Assembly (NCBI RefSeq): GCF_028548455.1
Contig: NZ_JAQQLF010000013.1
Coordinates: 62,001-126,000 of the forward strand
DNA: 64,000 nt
Reading direction: 5' to 3'
DNA from: Vogesella aquatica
GTDB taxonomy: Bacteria; Pseudomonadota; Gammaproteobacteria; Burkholderiales; Chromobacteriaceae
Shown one piece after another: positions 28,217-38,948 of the stretch. The notes beneath the pieces were generated by a model. That model had not been told where the DNA came from and ran no database searches. It saw only the letters and a list, made by a program, of their open reading frames with translations. The translations under genes were made by a program, and so were the position numbers. Within the stretch, counting starts at the first letter, position 1. Each line of letters opens with the position of its first letter.

Positions 28217-28855
28217 TCAGGTGCCGATATAACGGTCTGGCCGGTGGTTCATGGCAATTACCATATTCAGCGCCGCCGCCCCCAGAATGGAGCCCAGCAG
28301 TGCCGGCACGCTCACCAGAAACAGCGACGCCAGCAGGATGACCATGTCCACACCCAGCTGCAGCTTGCCGGCGCGAATGCCGTAACGGTCCTGCACATAC
28401 AGCGCCAGGATGTTCACCCCGCCCAGGCTAGCCTTGTGACGGAACAGCGCGATAAAGCCCATCCCCATCATCAGGCCGCCGATCAGGCCGCTGTAAAACG
28501 GGTTCAGGCCACCAAAGTTGGCAAACTGGCCGTGCAGGCTGGTAAACAGCGATAGCAGGCTCACCGCCACGAAGGTCTTCAGCGTAAATACCCAGCCCAT
28601 GCGTTTTACCGCCAGCCAGTAGAACGGCAGGTTGATCATCGAAAAGGCCACGCCAAACGGCAGGCCGGTTTGGTAGTGCAGCAGAAATGCCAGCCCCGCA
28701 GTGCTACCGGTGAGCAGGCCGGCACTTTTGAACATGGCCACGCCAAAAGAAATCAGCAGTGTGCCCACCAGAATGGCAAGCGCGTCTTCCAGCCAGGTGT
28801 GGCCCAGCGCATCGTCTGCGGTGGCAGGTGGAAGGGTGGTAGCAGTAGCGGTCAT
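28217..28855 (-). CDS. YitT-family membrane protein, copy 1
   Basis: 212 residues with about five to six transmembrane helices (from about 25 to 195). Family blocks are FGVAMFKSAGLLTGSTAGLAFLLHY, INLPFYWLAVKRMGWVFTLKTFVAV and FIALFRHKASLGGVNILALYVQ. The C-terminal DUF2179 domain of Bacillus YitT is absent. The transported substrate is unknown. The ATG at 28855 is chosen because GAGAA precedes it and the extension has no hydrophobic character. A second copy of the same length lies immediately upstream (29048-29686), pointing to tandem duplication. Confidence 0.85.
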   Translation of the reverse strand: MTATATTLPPATADDALGHTWLEDALAILVGTLLISFGVAMFKSAGLLTGSTAGLAFLLHYQTGLPFGVAFSMINLPFYWLAVKRMGWVFTLKTFVAVSLLSLFTSLHGQFANFGGLNPFYSGLIGGLMMGMGFIALFRHKASLGGVNILALYVQDRYGIRAGKLQLGVDMVILLASLFLVSVPALLGSILGAAALNMVIAMNHRPDRYIGT

Positions 28856-29047
28856 CTTGGGTTCTCTATTGCAATGCAACAATCCTGTTATTTTACCAAT
28901 ACTGCCAATAATCACAATTAATCAGCATCAAGAAGTTTTAAAAATCAATAACAAAGCAATTAATTTCCATAAAAATCGCCATATGGATAAATAACCCACC
29001 CTCAACCCATGACAGGCAGGCAGCGCGGCAATTTTCTACCCCGCGCG

Positions 29048-29686
29048 TCAGGACTGCGCAATATAACGATCCGGCCGGTGGTAAAAGCCGATCACCAGGC
29101 TCATGGCCGCCGCACCAATCAGCGAGCCCAGCAGCTGCGGCCAACCTGCTACCAGCAGCGCACCGGCCATCACCAGCAAGTCAAAGCCGAACTGCAGCTT
29201 GCCTGCCCGCAGCCCATAACGCTGCTGCACGTACAGCGCCAGGATATTGACCCCGCCCACGCTGGCTTTGTGGCGGAATAGCGCGATAACGCCCATGCCG
29301 ATCAGCAGGCCACCCAACAGCCCGGTGTAATAAGGATTCAGGCTGCCGGCAAACGGGAACAGCGTACGGTGCAAGCTGGAAAACAGCGATACCAGGCCCA
29401 CAGCCACAAAGGTGCGCAAGGTGAAAGCGCGCCCCATCTGGCGCAGTGCCAGCCAGTAGAACGGCAGGTTGATGATGAAAAACAGCCAGCCAAAGGAAGC
29501 ACCACTGTAGTAGTGCAACAGGAAGGCGATGCCGGCAGTACCGCCGGTAAGCAGGCCGGCTTGCGCGAACATGGCCATGCCCAGGCCGATAAAGGAGGTG
29601 CCGATCAGGAAGGCCAGCAGGTCTTCCGCCCAGGTATGTGCCAGCGGATTGTGTCCGCCTTCCAGGCACTTGCTTTCGCTCGTCAT
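29048..29686 (-). CDS. YitT-family membrane protein, copy 2
   Basis: 212 residues, exactly the length of the neighbouring copy. It is alignable throughout (AGLLTGGTAGIAFLLHYYSG, INLPFYWLALRQMGRAFTLRTFVAV, ALFRHKASVGGVNILALYVQQRYGLRAGKLQ, HRPDRYIAQS). Both end in HRPDRYI plus a short tail. It shares the minus strand with copy 1 but is separated from it by a 192-base AT-rich gap, so each may have its own promoter. An exact TGCGGCCAAC word lies within the gene (29136-29145). Function unknown. Confidence 0.85.
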   Translation of the reverse strand: MTSESKCLEGGHNPLAHTWAEDLLAFLIGTSFIGLGMAMFAQAGLLTGGTAGIAFLLHYYSGASFGWLFFIINLPFYWLALRQMGRAFTLRTFVAVGLVSLFSSLHRTLFPFAGSLNPYYTGLLGGLLIGMGVIALFRHKASVGGVNILALYVQQRYGLRAGKLQFGFDLLVMAGALLVAGWPQLLGSLIGAAAMSLVIGFYHRPDRYIAQS

Positions 29687-29854
29687 GGTGTTACCACTTG
29701 CTGTTGTCAGGTCGGCGCCCTGCCAGCGGGTAAGCTGGCGGACGCTGCACTGCAACAAGCAACAAGCTTGCCAGCAATAGCGATAAAAGCACGGCCTCGC
29801 TGGCCAAGCCGGGCTACGCCGATAACGGGCACAGCGCGCCACCCTGCCTATCAA

Positions 29855-29891
29855 CAACAAGGCCTGTCTGCGTGGCAGACAGGCCTTGTTG
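29855..29891. terminator. Large perfect hairpin after the homocysteine methyltransferase gene
   Basis: A 16-base perfect stem (29855-29870 with 29876-29891) has loop CGTGG. The T tract is poor, but position, 34 bases past the stop, suggests a terminator. Confidence 0.65.
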
Positions 29892-29925
29892 TGGCGAAGC
29901 TGGCCGGCGCCGGCCAGGCCAAGCC

Positions 29926-30870
29926 CTAGCGCTGCGGGCGCAACCAGGCGCTTAGCGCACGGATATCTTGCGGCGTGGTGCGGCAGCAGCCGCCAATGCA
30001 GGCAGCACCGGCGGCGCGCCACTGGCGGGCGGCATCGGCAAAGGCACCAGGGTCGCTACTGCCGTGCCAGGTCTTGGTGGTGGCCTCGTAGCTCTCGCCG
30101 GAGTTGGGGTAGGTCAGCAGGCGCTTGCCCGAAACCCGTGCCGCCTCGCCCAGTAATGGTGCAATGTGGCGCGGCGCGGTGCAGTTGACGCCGACGGCCA
30201 CGATCTGCGGGAAGTCGGCCAGCGCCACTACCGCGTCGGCCAGCGGTGTGCCGTCGCTGAGGTTGGCCGCATCGCGGCAGGAGAAGCTGACCCAGGCGCG
30301 CGCGTCGGGGAACTCGTCGCGCAGCAGGGTGGCCAGTGCCAGCGCCTCTTCTGCGCACGGAAAGGTCTCGCCAGCCAGCAAGTCGGGGCCGGCGGCCAGC
30401 AGGGCCGCAATACGCGGGCGGTGGAAATCCATCAGCTGCTGCACGCTCAGGCCATAGCCGCCACGGTATTCGGAACCGTCGGCCAGCATGGCGCCGTACG
30501 GCCCTACCGAGGCCGCCACCAGTGGCCGCTTGCGGCCGGCCAGCCTGGCCGCATCGGCACAAAAGGCATCGCGCGCCTCTTGCGCCAGGTGCACCGACTG
30601 CTGCATCAGCGCCACGGCCTGCTCGTGGCCAATGCCGCGCTTGGCAAAGCCCTCGAAGCTGGCCTGGTAACTAGCCGTGGTGGCCACGTCGGCACCGGCG
30701 GCGTAGTAGTCGTAGTGTACCTGGCGGATCAGCTCGGGCGCCTCCAGCAACACGCGGGCCGACCATAGCGCGTCGTTAAGGTCGCAACCGCGACGCTCCA
30801 GCTCGGACGCCATCGCGCCATCCAGGATGATTACATCATTTACGGCCACTGCGGCCAATGGGTCTTGCAT
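29926..30870 (-). CDS. mmuM: Homocysteine S-methyltransferase
   Basis: 314 residues. Transfers a methyl group from S-methylmethionine (or SAM) to homocysteine, giving methionine. The zinc-binding cysteines of the homocysteine-binding barrel are visible in GVNCTAP and the paired GGCCRTT near the C-terminus. The N-terminus has the family DGAMASELERRG. The start has AGAGG about 5 bases upstream. The partner S-methylmethionine permease gene (mmuP) is not adjacent. It is transcribed alone on the minus strand; no SAM riboswitch was seen upstream. Confidence 0.92.
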   Translation of the reverse strand: MQDPLAAVAVNDVIILDGAMASELERRGCDLNDALWSARVLLEAPELIRQVHYDYYAAGADVATTASYQASFEGFAKRGIGHEQAVALMQQSVHLAQEARDAFCADAARLAGRKRPLVAASVGPYGAMLADGSEYRGGYGLSVQQLMDFHRPRIAALLAAGPDLLAGETFPCAEEALALATLLRDEFPDARAWVSFSCRDAANLSDGTPLADAVVALADFPQIVAVGVNCTAPRHIAPLLGEAARVSGKRLLTYPNSGESYEATTKTWHGSSDPGAFADAARQWRAAGAACIGGCCRTTPQDIRALSAWLRPQR

Positions 30871-30919
30871 AGCTGCCTCTGGATGCGAAACAGGCCCCGT
30901 CTGCGGGGCCCGTCATAGT

Positions 30920-30956
30920 GAAAACAAACCCTGCTTGCAAAGCAAACAGGGTTTGT
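30920..30956 (-). terminator. Terminator of the chemoreceptor gene
   Basis: The ten-base arms ACAAACCCTG (30924-30933) and CAGGGTTTGT (30947-30956) form a hairpin followed by TTTT on the minus strand, 44 bases past the stop. A second small GC hairpin lies beside it at about 30888-30909. Confidence 0.7.
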
Positions 30957-30999
30957 CTGACAAATGGGCGGCCGGTACGCGCCCGGCCGTGATACCCGG

Positions 31000-32868
31000 T
31001 TACAGGCGGAACTTCGCTACCAGCGCCTTGAGCTCGTCACCACGCGAAGCCAGCACAGTAATGGTAGCCAGTGCTTCTTGCAGGCTGGTATCGGTTTGCT
31101 GCGCCATCACGTTCACACGCTCTGCACTGCGCGCCATTTCGTTGGTGGCCACACCCTGCTCGGCGGTGGACGAGGTGATCTCGCTCATGCGCGAGGAAAT
31201 TTCCTCGGCACTGTGCTTGATCTCTTCTACCTTGCTGGCAGCCTCACGCGACAGGGTCACGCCGGAGCTCACTTTTTCGTTGGTGACATCGGCGTGGGTA
31301 ATGGCCTCGCCGGTACGGCGGATCACGGTGTCAATCATCTCGGCGATCTGCACGGTGGCCGTAGCGGTACGCTCGGCCAGCTTGCGCACCTCGTCGGCCA
31401 CCACGGCAAAACCGCGGCCGCTTTCACCGGCACGGGCCGCCTCGATAGCAGCGTTCAGCGCCAGCAGGTTGGTCTGGTCGGCAATATCGCGAATCACACC
31501 GACAATACCCTTGATCTGCTCGGACTGGCCGGACAGGCTGCCCATCACACCGTGCAGCGACGATACCGCGTGCAGAATGGATTGCACCTCGCGCTCCACT
31601 TCGCTCATGGCGCGGTGGCTTTCTACCGAGTTGCTGCGCGAACGCGATACCAAGGCTTCGGTTTCACCCACATGGTCGGCAATGTGGTTGATGCTGACGG
31701 TGATTTCCTCGATGGTAGCGGCGGTAGCCGACAGCTCGGTGGACTGTACACGCGAGTCCTGGGCAATCTGCTCGGCCACACGGTTCAGGTCGGCCGCATC
31801 GCGGGCCAGCGCATCCGATTCGTCACGCACGGTGATGAACATCTCGCGCAGCTTGGCCACAAACTGGTTGAACGCTTCGGCGATCTGGCCCACTTCGTCA
31901 CGGTTGCCTACCGGCAGGGTTTTGGTCAGGTCGCCCTGGCCACTGGCCACTTCTACCATGGCTTTATGCAGCACGTTCAGCGGTGCCAGCATTTTGGCGA
32001 CACCTGCGTAGGCCAGGATACCGGCCAGCAGCAGTGCAGCTACCGCCAGACCCACCATTACGGTAAGCAGCTGCTTCACCGGGGCCAGTGCGGCCGATTT
32101 CGGCACCACCACACCAAACAGCCAGCTGGTTTTCGGCACCGGGTACAGTGCTACCAGATCGGTAACACCATTCTGCTCTACTTCCTGGATCTGGCCGTCT
32201 TTAGTCAGCGCGCCCAGGTCAAAACCAGGCATCACTTCGCCGACTTTTTTCAGGCCGGAGTCTTTTTGCGGGTGGGCAATCACGTCGCCTTCGGCTGTGA
32301 CCAGGAAGGCAAAACCGTCGCCGGGCAGCTTGGCTGCGGTCACTTCTTGTACCACGCGTGCCAGGGTAACGTCACCACCGGCTACCGCCACCAGCTGGCC
32401 ACCATCCTTGCGTGCCTGGGCGAAGGTGATGATGGGGCGCTTGGTCGCGGCATCAATATAAGGTGGCGAGGCAATGGGGCCCGCAGCATCCTTGGCAGCC
32501 AGATACCATGGGCGGCCGGTAGGGTCGTAGCCCGGTGGCACTGGCGAACCGCCGGTAAACTGGGTCATGGTTTTATCTGGCTGGCCGACGTACATGTCGT
32601 CAAAGCCACCGGCGTCGCGTGCCTGGTCCAGTACGGGTTTGAGCTCCCCGGTACCGAAACGCGGCAGCACGGAGCCCACGATTTTCTGGCGGCTATCCAC
32701 CCATTCGCTGACAAAGCTTACTTTGTTGTCAGCAGCCATCTTGATTTCGTTCTGGATTTCTTGTTCCAGCGCCGAGCTCATTTTCAGGTACGCCACGGTA
32801 CAGAACACCACCGATAAGGTAGTGAGTACCAGCAGGACAAAGATCATCAAGCGCGTGCGTAGTGTCAT
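31000..32868 (-). CDS. Methyl-accepting chemotaxis protein with dCache sensor, amino-acid type
   Basis: 622 residues. TM1 (about 8-28) and TM2 (about 268-290) flank a periplasmic dCache_1 domain; HAMP and a long coiled-coil signalling domain follow, with the hairpin tip [41 protein letters not shown]. The sensor carries Tyr114, Arg119, Trp121, Tyr122, Tyr137 and Asp166. Their spacing fits the amino-acid-binding motif of dCache receptors such as PctA. The ATG at 32868 has GGGGAAG upstream. A TTGCATACAA palindrome identical to a hydroxyproline-cluster site lies 101 bases upstream, hinting at an imino or amino acid ligand. Receptor class is certain; ligand class inferred. Confidence 0.95.
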   Translation of the reverse strand: MTLRTRLMIFVLLVLTTLSVVFCTVAYLKMSSALEQEIQNEIKMAADNKVSFVSEWVDSRQKIVGSVLPRFGTGELKPVLDQARDAGGFDDMYVGQPDKTMTQFTGGSPVPPGYDPTGRPWYLAAKDAAGPIASPPYIDAATKRPIITFAQARKDGGQLVAVAGGDVTLARVVQEVTAAKLPGDGFAFLVTAEGDVIAHPQKDSGLKKVGEVMPGFDLGALTKDGQIQEVEQNGVTDLVALYPVPKTSWLFGVVVPKSAALAPVKQLLTVMVGLAVAALLLAGILAYAGVAKMLAPLNVLHKAMVEVASGQGDLTKTLPVGNRDEVGQIAEAFNQFVAKLREMFITVRDESDALARDAADLNRVAEQIAQDSRVQSTELSATAATIEEITVSINHIADHVGETEALVSRSRSNSVESHRAMSEVEREVQSILHAVSSLHGVMGSLSGQSEQIKGIVGVIRDIADQTNLLALNAAIEAARAGESGRGFAVVADEVRKLAERTATATVQIAEMIDTVIRRTGEAITHADVTNEKVSSGVTLSREAASKVEEIKHSAEEISSRMSEITSSTAEQGVATNEMARSAERVNVMAQQTDTSLQEALATITVLASRGDELKALVAKFRL

Positions 32869-33212
32869 GATTCGAGCTTCCCCTGAATGTCTATTGATAT
32901 GTTTTTTCGGACTGCGGGATGGTACTACCAAGCACGCCAGTCAGATTCCCCAGGCAACACAAAACAACTTGCATACAAAATACTGTCGAAATGGCACGTA
33001 ATCATGCCCCAATGGGCTAGATAAAAAACGTTTCCTTCTCACTTGTAAGCATTTTCATTGAATTTATGCGCTACCGCGCGGGCTTTGGCCAACGAAATCT
33101 TTAAATCTCAGTGCGCCCTTTTATTTGTTAGCCAAACATTGCAATACATACAAGTTTTTTTAACTTACCTATAAATGCGAATGTCAATAATTGCACAATA
33201 AACAGTCAATGG
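32869..33212. other. Gene-free AT-rich region between the chemoreceptor and LysR genes
   Basis: 344 bases, distinctly richer in A/T than the genes around it. It contains the chemoreceptor promoter side with TTGCATACAA at 32969-32978. The rest, to the end of the LysR gene, shows no coding frame, RNA gene or clear terminator. Confidence 0.6.
32969..32978. promoter_or_regulatory. TTGnATnCAA palindrome upstream of the chemoreceptor gene
   Basis: TTGCATACAA, the exact reverse complement of the site at 9331-9340. It lies 101 bases upstream of the chemoreceptor start and is a candidate operator of the GntR protein encoded at 3320-4027. Confidence 0.45.
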
Positions 33213-34094
33213 CTAGTGCATGGATTGTTGCAATAACGCAATAGCGTGCCGCACCTTGGCTGGCAGCACGTCGCGGCGCGGCGTTACCGCATAGACCGGC
33301 AGCGCCGGCGCCTGCCAGTCCGGCAGTAGCTGCACCAGCAAACCCGACTGCAGATGGCTGCGCACTTCCGGCCCGGGCTGCATGGCGACACCCAGCCCGT
33401 CCAGCGCAAACGCGCGTGCCGACAGCATGCTGTTACTGGCGATGCGGCTGCGCAAGCGCAGCATTTCCACCTCGCCCTCCCGCTGCAAACGCAAAGGCGT
33501 CAGACCATGCTCCTGCTCCAGCCCTATCCAGTCGTGCTGGTACAGTTGCCCAGGCTGCAGTGGCGTGCCGCGTGCCGCCAGATAGGCCGGCGCCGCCACC
33601 AGTACGAACGGCCAGTCGGCCAGATGGCGCGCCACCAGTGTGGAATCCGGCTGGTTACCGGCACGCAGCGCCAGGTCGATACGGTGCTGCACCAGGTCGA
33701 TCATCTCGTCCTGGAAAAACAGCCGCAGGCTCAAGCCAGGGTTGGCCGCCAGCAACGGTGCCAGCGCCTGCCCCAGCACGCCACCGGCAAAACCGCTGGG
33801 GGCGGCGATGCGCAGCTCGCCCACCGGCTCGTCACGTAGCGCGGCCATCTGCACGCTGGCCTCATTGGCGGCCGCCAGCATGGCGGCGCAGCTGCGATAG
33901 AACACGCCACCGGCCTCGGTGAGCGTGAGTTTGCGGGTGGTACGGTGCAGCAGCGCCACCTGGTGCTGCTGCTCCAGCCGCTTGATGTGCTGGCTCACTG
34001 CCGAAGCCGTCATGCCCAGCGTGCGCCCGGCAGCGTTCATGGAGCCGTGTTCGATCACGGCGGCAAACACCGCCATGCTGCGTAGTTCGTCCAT
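33213..34094 (-). CDS. LysR-family transcriptional regulator
   Basis: 293 residues. The N-terminal winged helix-turn-helix (GSMNAAGRTLGMTASAVSQHIKRLE) is followed by a LysR substrate-binding domain (ELRIAAPSGFAGGVLGQAL, LALRAGNQPDSTLVARHLADW). The ATG at 34094 is preferred over an upstream TTG because GAGG lies about 9 bases before it. It is divergent, across ~100 bases, from the NAD(P)-binding protein gene at 34196. By the usual LysR arrangement it probably controls that two-gene unit. The inducer is unknown. Confidence 0.93.
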   Translation of the reverse strand: MDELRSMAVFAAVIEHGSMNAAGRTLGMTASAVSQHIKRLEQQHQVALLHRTTRKLTLTEAGGVFYRSCAAMLAAANEASVQMAALRDEPVGELRIAAPSGFAGGVLGQALAPLLAANPGLSLRLFFQDEMIDLVQHRIDLALRAGNQPDSTLVARHLADWPFVLVAAPAYLAARGTPLQPGQLYQHDWIGLEQEHGLTPLRLQREGEVEMLRLRSRIASNSMLSARAFALDGLGVAMQPGPEVRSHLQSGLLVQLLPDWQAPALPVYAVTPRRDVLPAKVRHAIALLQQSMH

Positions 34095-34195
34095 TACCAA
34101 CCTCAGCTTAACAATGATTGAATTTCATAGCGGATTATCAGCCCAAAGCGCGTGATCTACCATGCACTTATTCCCCTCCCCCGAAAGGACACAGC

Positions 34196-34843
34196 ATGAA
34201 CATCGCACTCATCGGCGCTAGCGGTTTTGTTGGCCAGGCTTTGCTGCAAGAACTACTGGCCCGCGACCACCACGTTACCGCACTGGTCAGCCGCCCGGAA
34301 CGGGTTGCCGCTGCGGCCAACCTTACCGTCAAGGCCAGCAACGCCTACGACGCCGACGCCATCGCCCGTGACGTGGCCGGCCACGACGTGGTGATCAGCG
34401 CCTTCAACCCGGGTTGGGACAAAGCCGACATCCGCACGCTGTTCCTGCAAGGCCACGCTGCCATTGTGGCCGGCACCAAGGCCGCCGGCGTGGCGCGCTT
34501 CATCGAAGTAGGCGGCGCCGGCAGCCTGTACGTGGCACCGGGCCTGCAGCTGATCGACACCCCGCATTTCCCGGCCGAATACAAGGAAGGCGCAGAAGGC
34601 GCGCGCCAGGCGCTGAACCAGCTGCAAGACGAAAGCGTGCTGGACTGGGTATTCGTGTCGCCACCGGCACTGCTGGCCCCGGGCGAGCGCAGCGGCCAGT
34701 ACCAGCTGGGCGCCAACGAACTGCTGATGGACGGCGACGCGCCGGCCGGCATCAGCGTGGCCGACCTGGCGGTAGCCATCGTGGACGAAGCCGAGCAGGC
34801 GCGCCACCACCGCCAGCGCTTTACCGTAGCAGCGGCCAAATGA
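34196..34843 (+). CDS. NAD(P)H-binding atypical short-chain dehydrogenase-like protein
   Basis: 215 residues. The N-terminal Rossmann motif MNIALIGASGFVGQALLQEL has the GxxGxxG pattern of atypical SDR/NmrA-like proteins. VISAFNPGW, FIEVGGAGSLYV and a C-terminal ISVADLAVAIVDEAE follow, typical of the YwnB/'NAD(P)H-binding' group. Substrate unknown. AAAGGA precedes the ATG. It overlaps the next gene by 4 bases (ATGA) and is divergent from a LysR gene, the common layout for a quinone/oxidative-stress response pair. It contains an exact TGCGGCCAAC word (34312-34321). Confidence 0.87.
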   Translation: MNIALIGASGFVGQALLQELLARDHHVTALVSRPERVAAAANLTVKASNAYDADAIARDVAGHDVVISAFNPGWDKADIRTLFLQGHAAIVAGTKAAGVARFIEVGGAGSLYVAPGLQLIDTPHFPAEYKEGAEGARQALNQLQDESVLDWVFVSPPALLAPGERSGQYQLGANELLMDGDAPAGISVADLAVAIVDEAEQARHHRQRFTVAAAK

Positions 34844-35289
34844 AGCGGGTAGTGATCGGCGCAATGTTGGCCGCAGGCCTGGCTACTAGCTCCCTGCCGG
34901 CACTGGCCGGCCCGCGCGAAGACGCCAACAAGGCGCTGGTGCTGGCTTTTTACGACGCGGCCTTTACCCGGCTTGACGCCGAACAGGCGGCCACGTATCT
35001 GGCGCCCGGCTACATCCAGCACAACCCGGAGGTGGCCAACGGCGTCGCCCCGCTGCAGGACTACGTGCGCTGGATACGCGCCAATGCGCCGCAAAGCCGC
35101 GCCAGCATCAAACGGGTACTGGCCGACGGCGACCTGGTGATGCTGCACGTGCACAGCCAGGACCAGCCCGGCGAGCTGGGCGTGGCGGTAGTGGACATCT
35201 TCCGCGTGCAGGATGGCAAGATTGCCGAGCACTGGGACGTGATCCAGCCGGTGCCCGCCAAAGACGCCAACGGCAACGGCATGTTCTAG
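34840..35289 (+). CDS. Exported SnoaL-like (NTF2-fold) protein
   Basis: 149 residues. A signal peptide (first ~23 residues, ending SLPALAGP) precedes an NTF2/SnoaL-like domain (ALVLAFYDAAFTRLDAEQAATYLAPGYIQHNPEVANGVAPL; MLHVHSQDQPGELGVAVVDIFRVQDGKIAEHWDVIQPVP). The family includes small hydrolases/isomerases and proteins of unknown function; the conserved H and D/W pattern is present. Its start overlaps the upstream dehydrogenase-like gene, so the two are co-translated although this one is exported. Role unknown. Confidence 0.85.
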   Translation: MKRVVIGAMLAAGLATSSLPALAGPREDANKALVLAFYDAAFTRLDAEQAATYLAPGYIQHNPEVANGVAPLQDYVRWIRANAPQSRASIKRVLADGDLVMLHVHSQDQPGELGVAVVDIFRVQDGKIAEHWDVIQPVPAKDANGNGMF

Positions 35290-35383
35290 CCCGCCAGCAA
35301 AACACCTGTCACGCCGCCCTGCTTGCCCCGCGCAAGGGGCGGCGATTTGCTGCGTTCGCACATCGATAAATCTGCCGCATGCA

Positions 35384-35413
35384 TTGACAGCAGCAAGCAC
35401 CGTCTTCTAGATT
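35384..35413 (+). promoter_or_regulatory. Sigma-70-type promoter of the glyA leader
   Basis: TTGACA (35384-35389), a 17-base spacer and CTAGAT (35407-35412). It lies about 57 bases before the first glycine aptamer, so the message would start near 35420. Confidence 0.65.
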
Positions 35414-35469
35414 CTGCAAGCCACGTGCGACACGGCAGGGCCCCGCCCCGCCGCACCGCGCCGCATACA

Positions 35470-35647
35470 CAGGAGAGACTGCCTACGCGGCAGCGCCGAA
35501 GGGGAATCGCCCCAGAAACTCTCAGGCAAAAGAACTGTGTGTGTCAGGCACTCTGGAGAGAAGGTTGGCCGCAACGCCACCTCGCCGAAGGACACCCGGT
35601 ACGCCATCGCGCGCCGCAATATCTCAGGCACAAGGGACAGAGGGGGC
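35470..35647 (+). ncRNA. Tandem glycine riboswitch upstream of glyA
   Basis: Two aptamers in a row share the glycine-riboswitch core. The first runs from GGAGAGACTGCC through GCCGAAGGGG to ACTCTCAGGCAAAA. The linker GGCACTCTGGAGAG leads to the second, with CGCCGAAGG, ATCTCAGGCA and GGGACAGAGG. The 503-base gap 35290-35792 consists of the promoter, this riboswitch and a GC-rich expression platform with inverted segments (GGGTGCC...GGCACCC). It is expected to raise glyA and sdaA expression when glycine is plentiful. The loop region of the second aptamer contains an exact copy of the window-wide GTTGGCCGCA word (35564-35573). Confidence 0.93.
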
Positions 35648-35792
35648 ATCGTCCGGCATGGCCGGTCGGGTGCCCTCGCCTTTGTGCCAGCCATGCCCCG
35701 CCCGCCCATGCCGCCACGCGGCACCCTGGGCACCCGCCAAAGAGCCATGCACACGGCTGCTGCCAGCAGCCAGACACGACATGGAGACAGAT

Positions 35793-37049
<1,257 letters not shown>

Positions 37050-37077
37050 AACGCACCGCAGCATCGGTAGTACACAC

Positions 37078-37110
37078 AGCGGCGGCATTGCTCAGTACAA
37101 TGCCGCCGCT
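37078..37110 (+). other. Perfect intercistronic hairpin between glyA and sdaA
   Basis: A 13-base perfect stem (37078-37090 with 37098-37110) has loop CTCAGTA and no T tract. It may be an mRNA-stability or attenuation element rather than a terminator. Confidence 0.6.
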
Positions 37111-37202
37111 GCCCGGGCAGCACCCACCCACCATGGCCCACCCGGCCGGACAGACAACACCCGTGGCGCCACCCGCGCCCACACCATAAAAAGAGAAGCA
37201 GC

Positions 37203-38603
<1,401 letters not shown>

Positions 38604-38645
38604 TCGGCCAGCACCGGCCGAGAACGTGGCGTGACCACGGCAGGA

Positions 38646-38897
38646 TCCGCTACGCGGATGATGCTTGGCATTGCCGGTTCCGCCCGGCGGACGGGGTACT
38701 TTCTTTTGCTTCGCCAAAAGAAAGTACCCAAAGAAAAGGCGACCCGGGGCTGCTCGAAACCCCGCTCAAAAGCACAGCCCCCAGGCGCCGCCGAACTCGC
38801 CGCGTGCTAACGTCACGCGGCTCAAACAAATCGGCTGCTTAAAACCTGGGGGCTGCACTTTTGTCCGGCTCGCGCCAACGGGCTATTGGCGCTTCAC
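38646..38897 (+). repeat. Dispersed non-coding repeat, copy B (~250 bp)
   Basis: Plus-orientation copy of the element at 27810-28109 (minus). Shared blocks are TGCCGGTTCCGCCCGGC, GGGGCTGCTCGAAACCCC, CAGGCGCCGCCGAACTCGC, CTCAAACAA and GGCTCGCGCCAACGGG. In copy B the variable hairpin is GTACTTTCTTTTG...CAAAAGAAAGTAC (38696-38728). It occupies most of the 345-base gap between sdaA and the FAD dehydrogenase gene. No coding frame is conserved between the copies. Confidence 0.85.
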
Positions 38898-38948
38898 CCA
38901 CATGTTACCAAGCAGTACCGCCCAGCCTTTCGAAACCGCACATTCACT

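Noticed and set aside
30871-30999. Possible SAM or homocysteine riboswitch before mmuM
   Set aside because: The gap holds only two terminator-like hairpins belonging to the chemoreceptor gene; no conserved aptamer core is visible.
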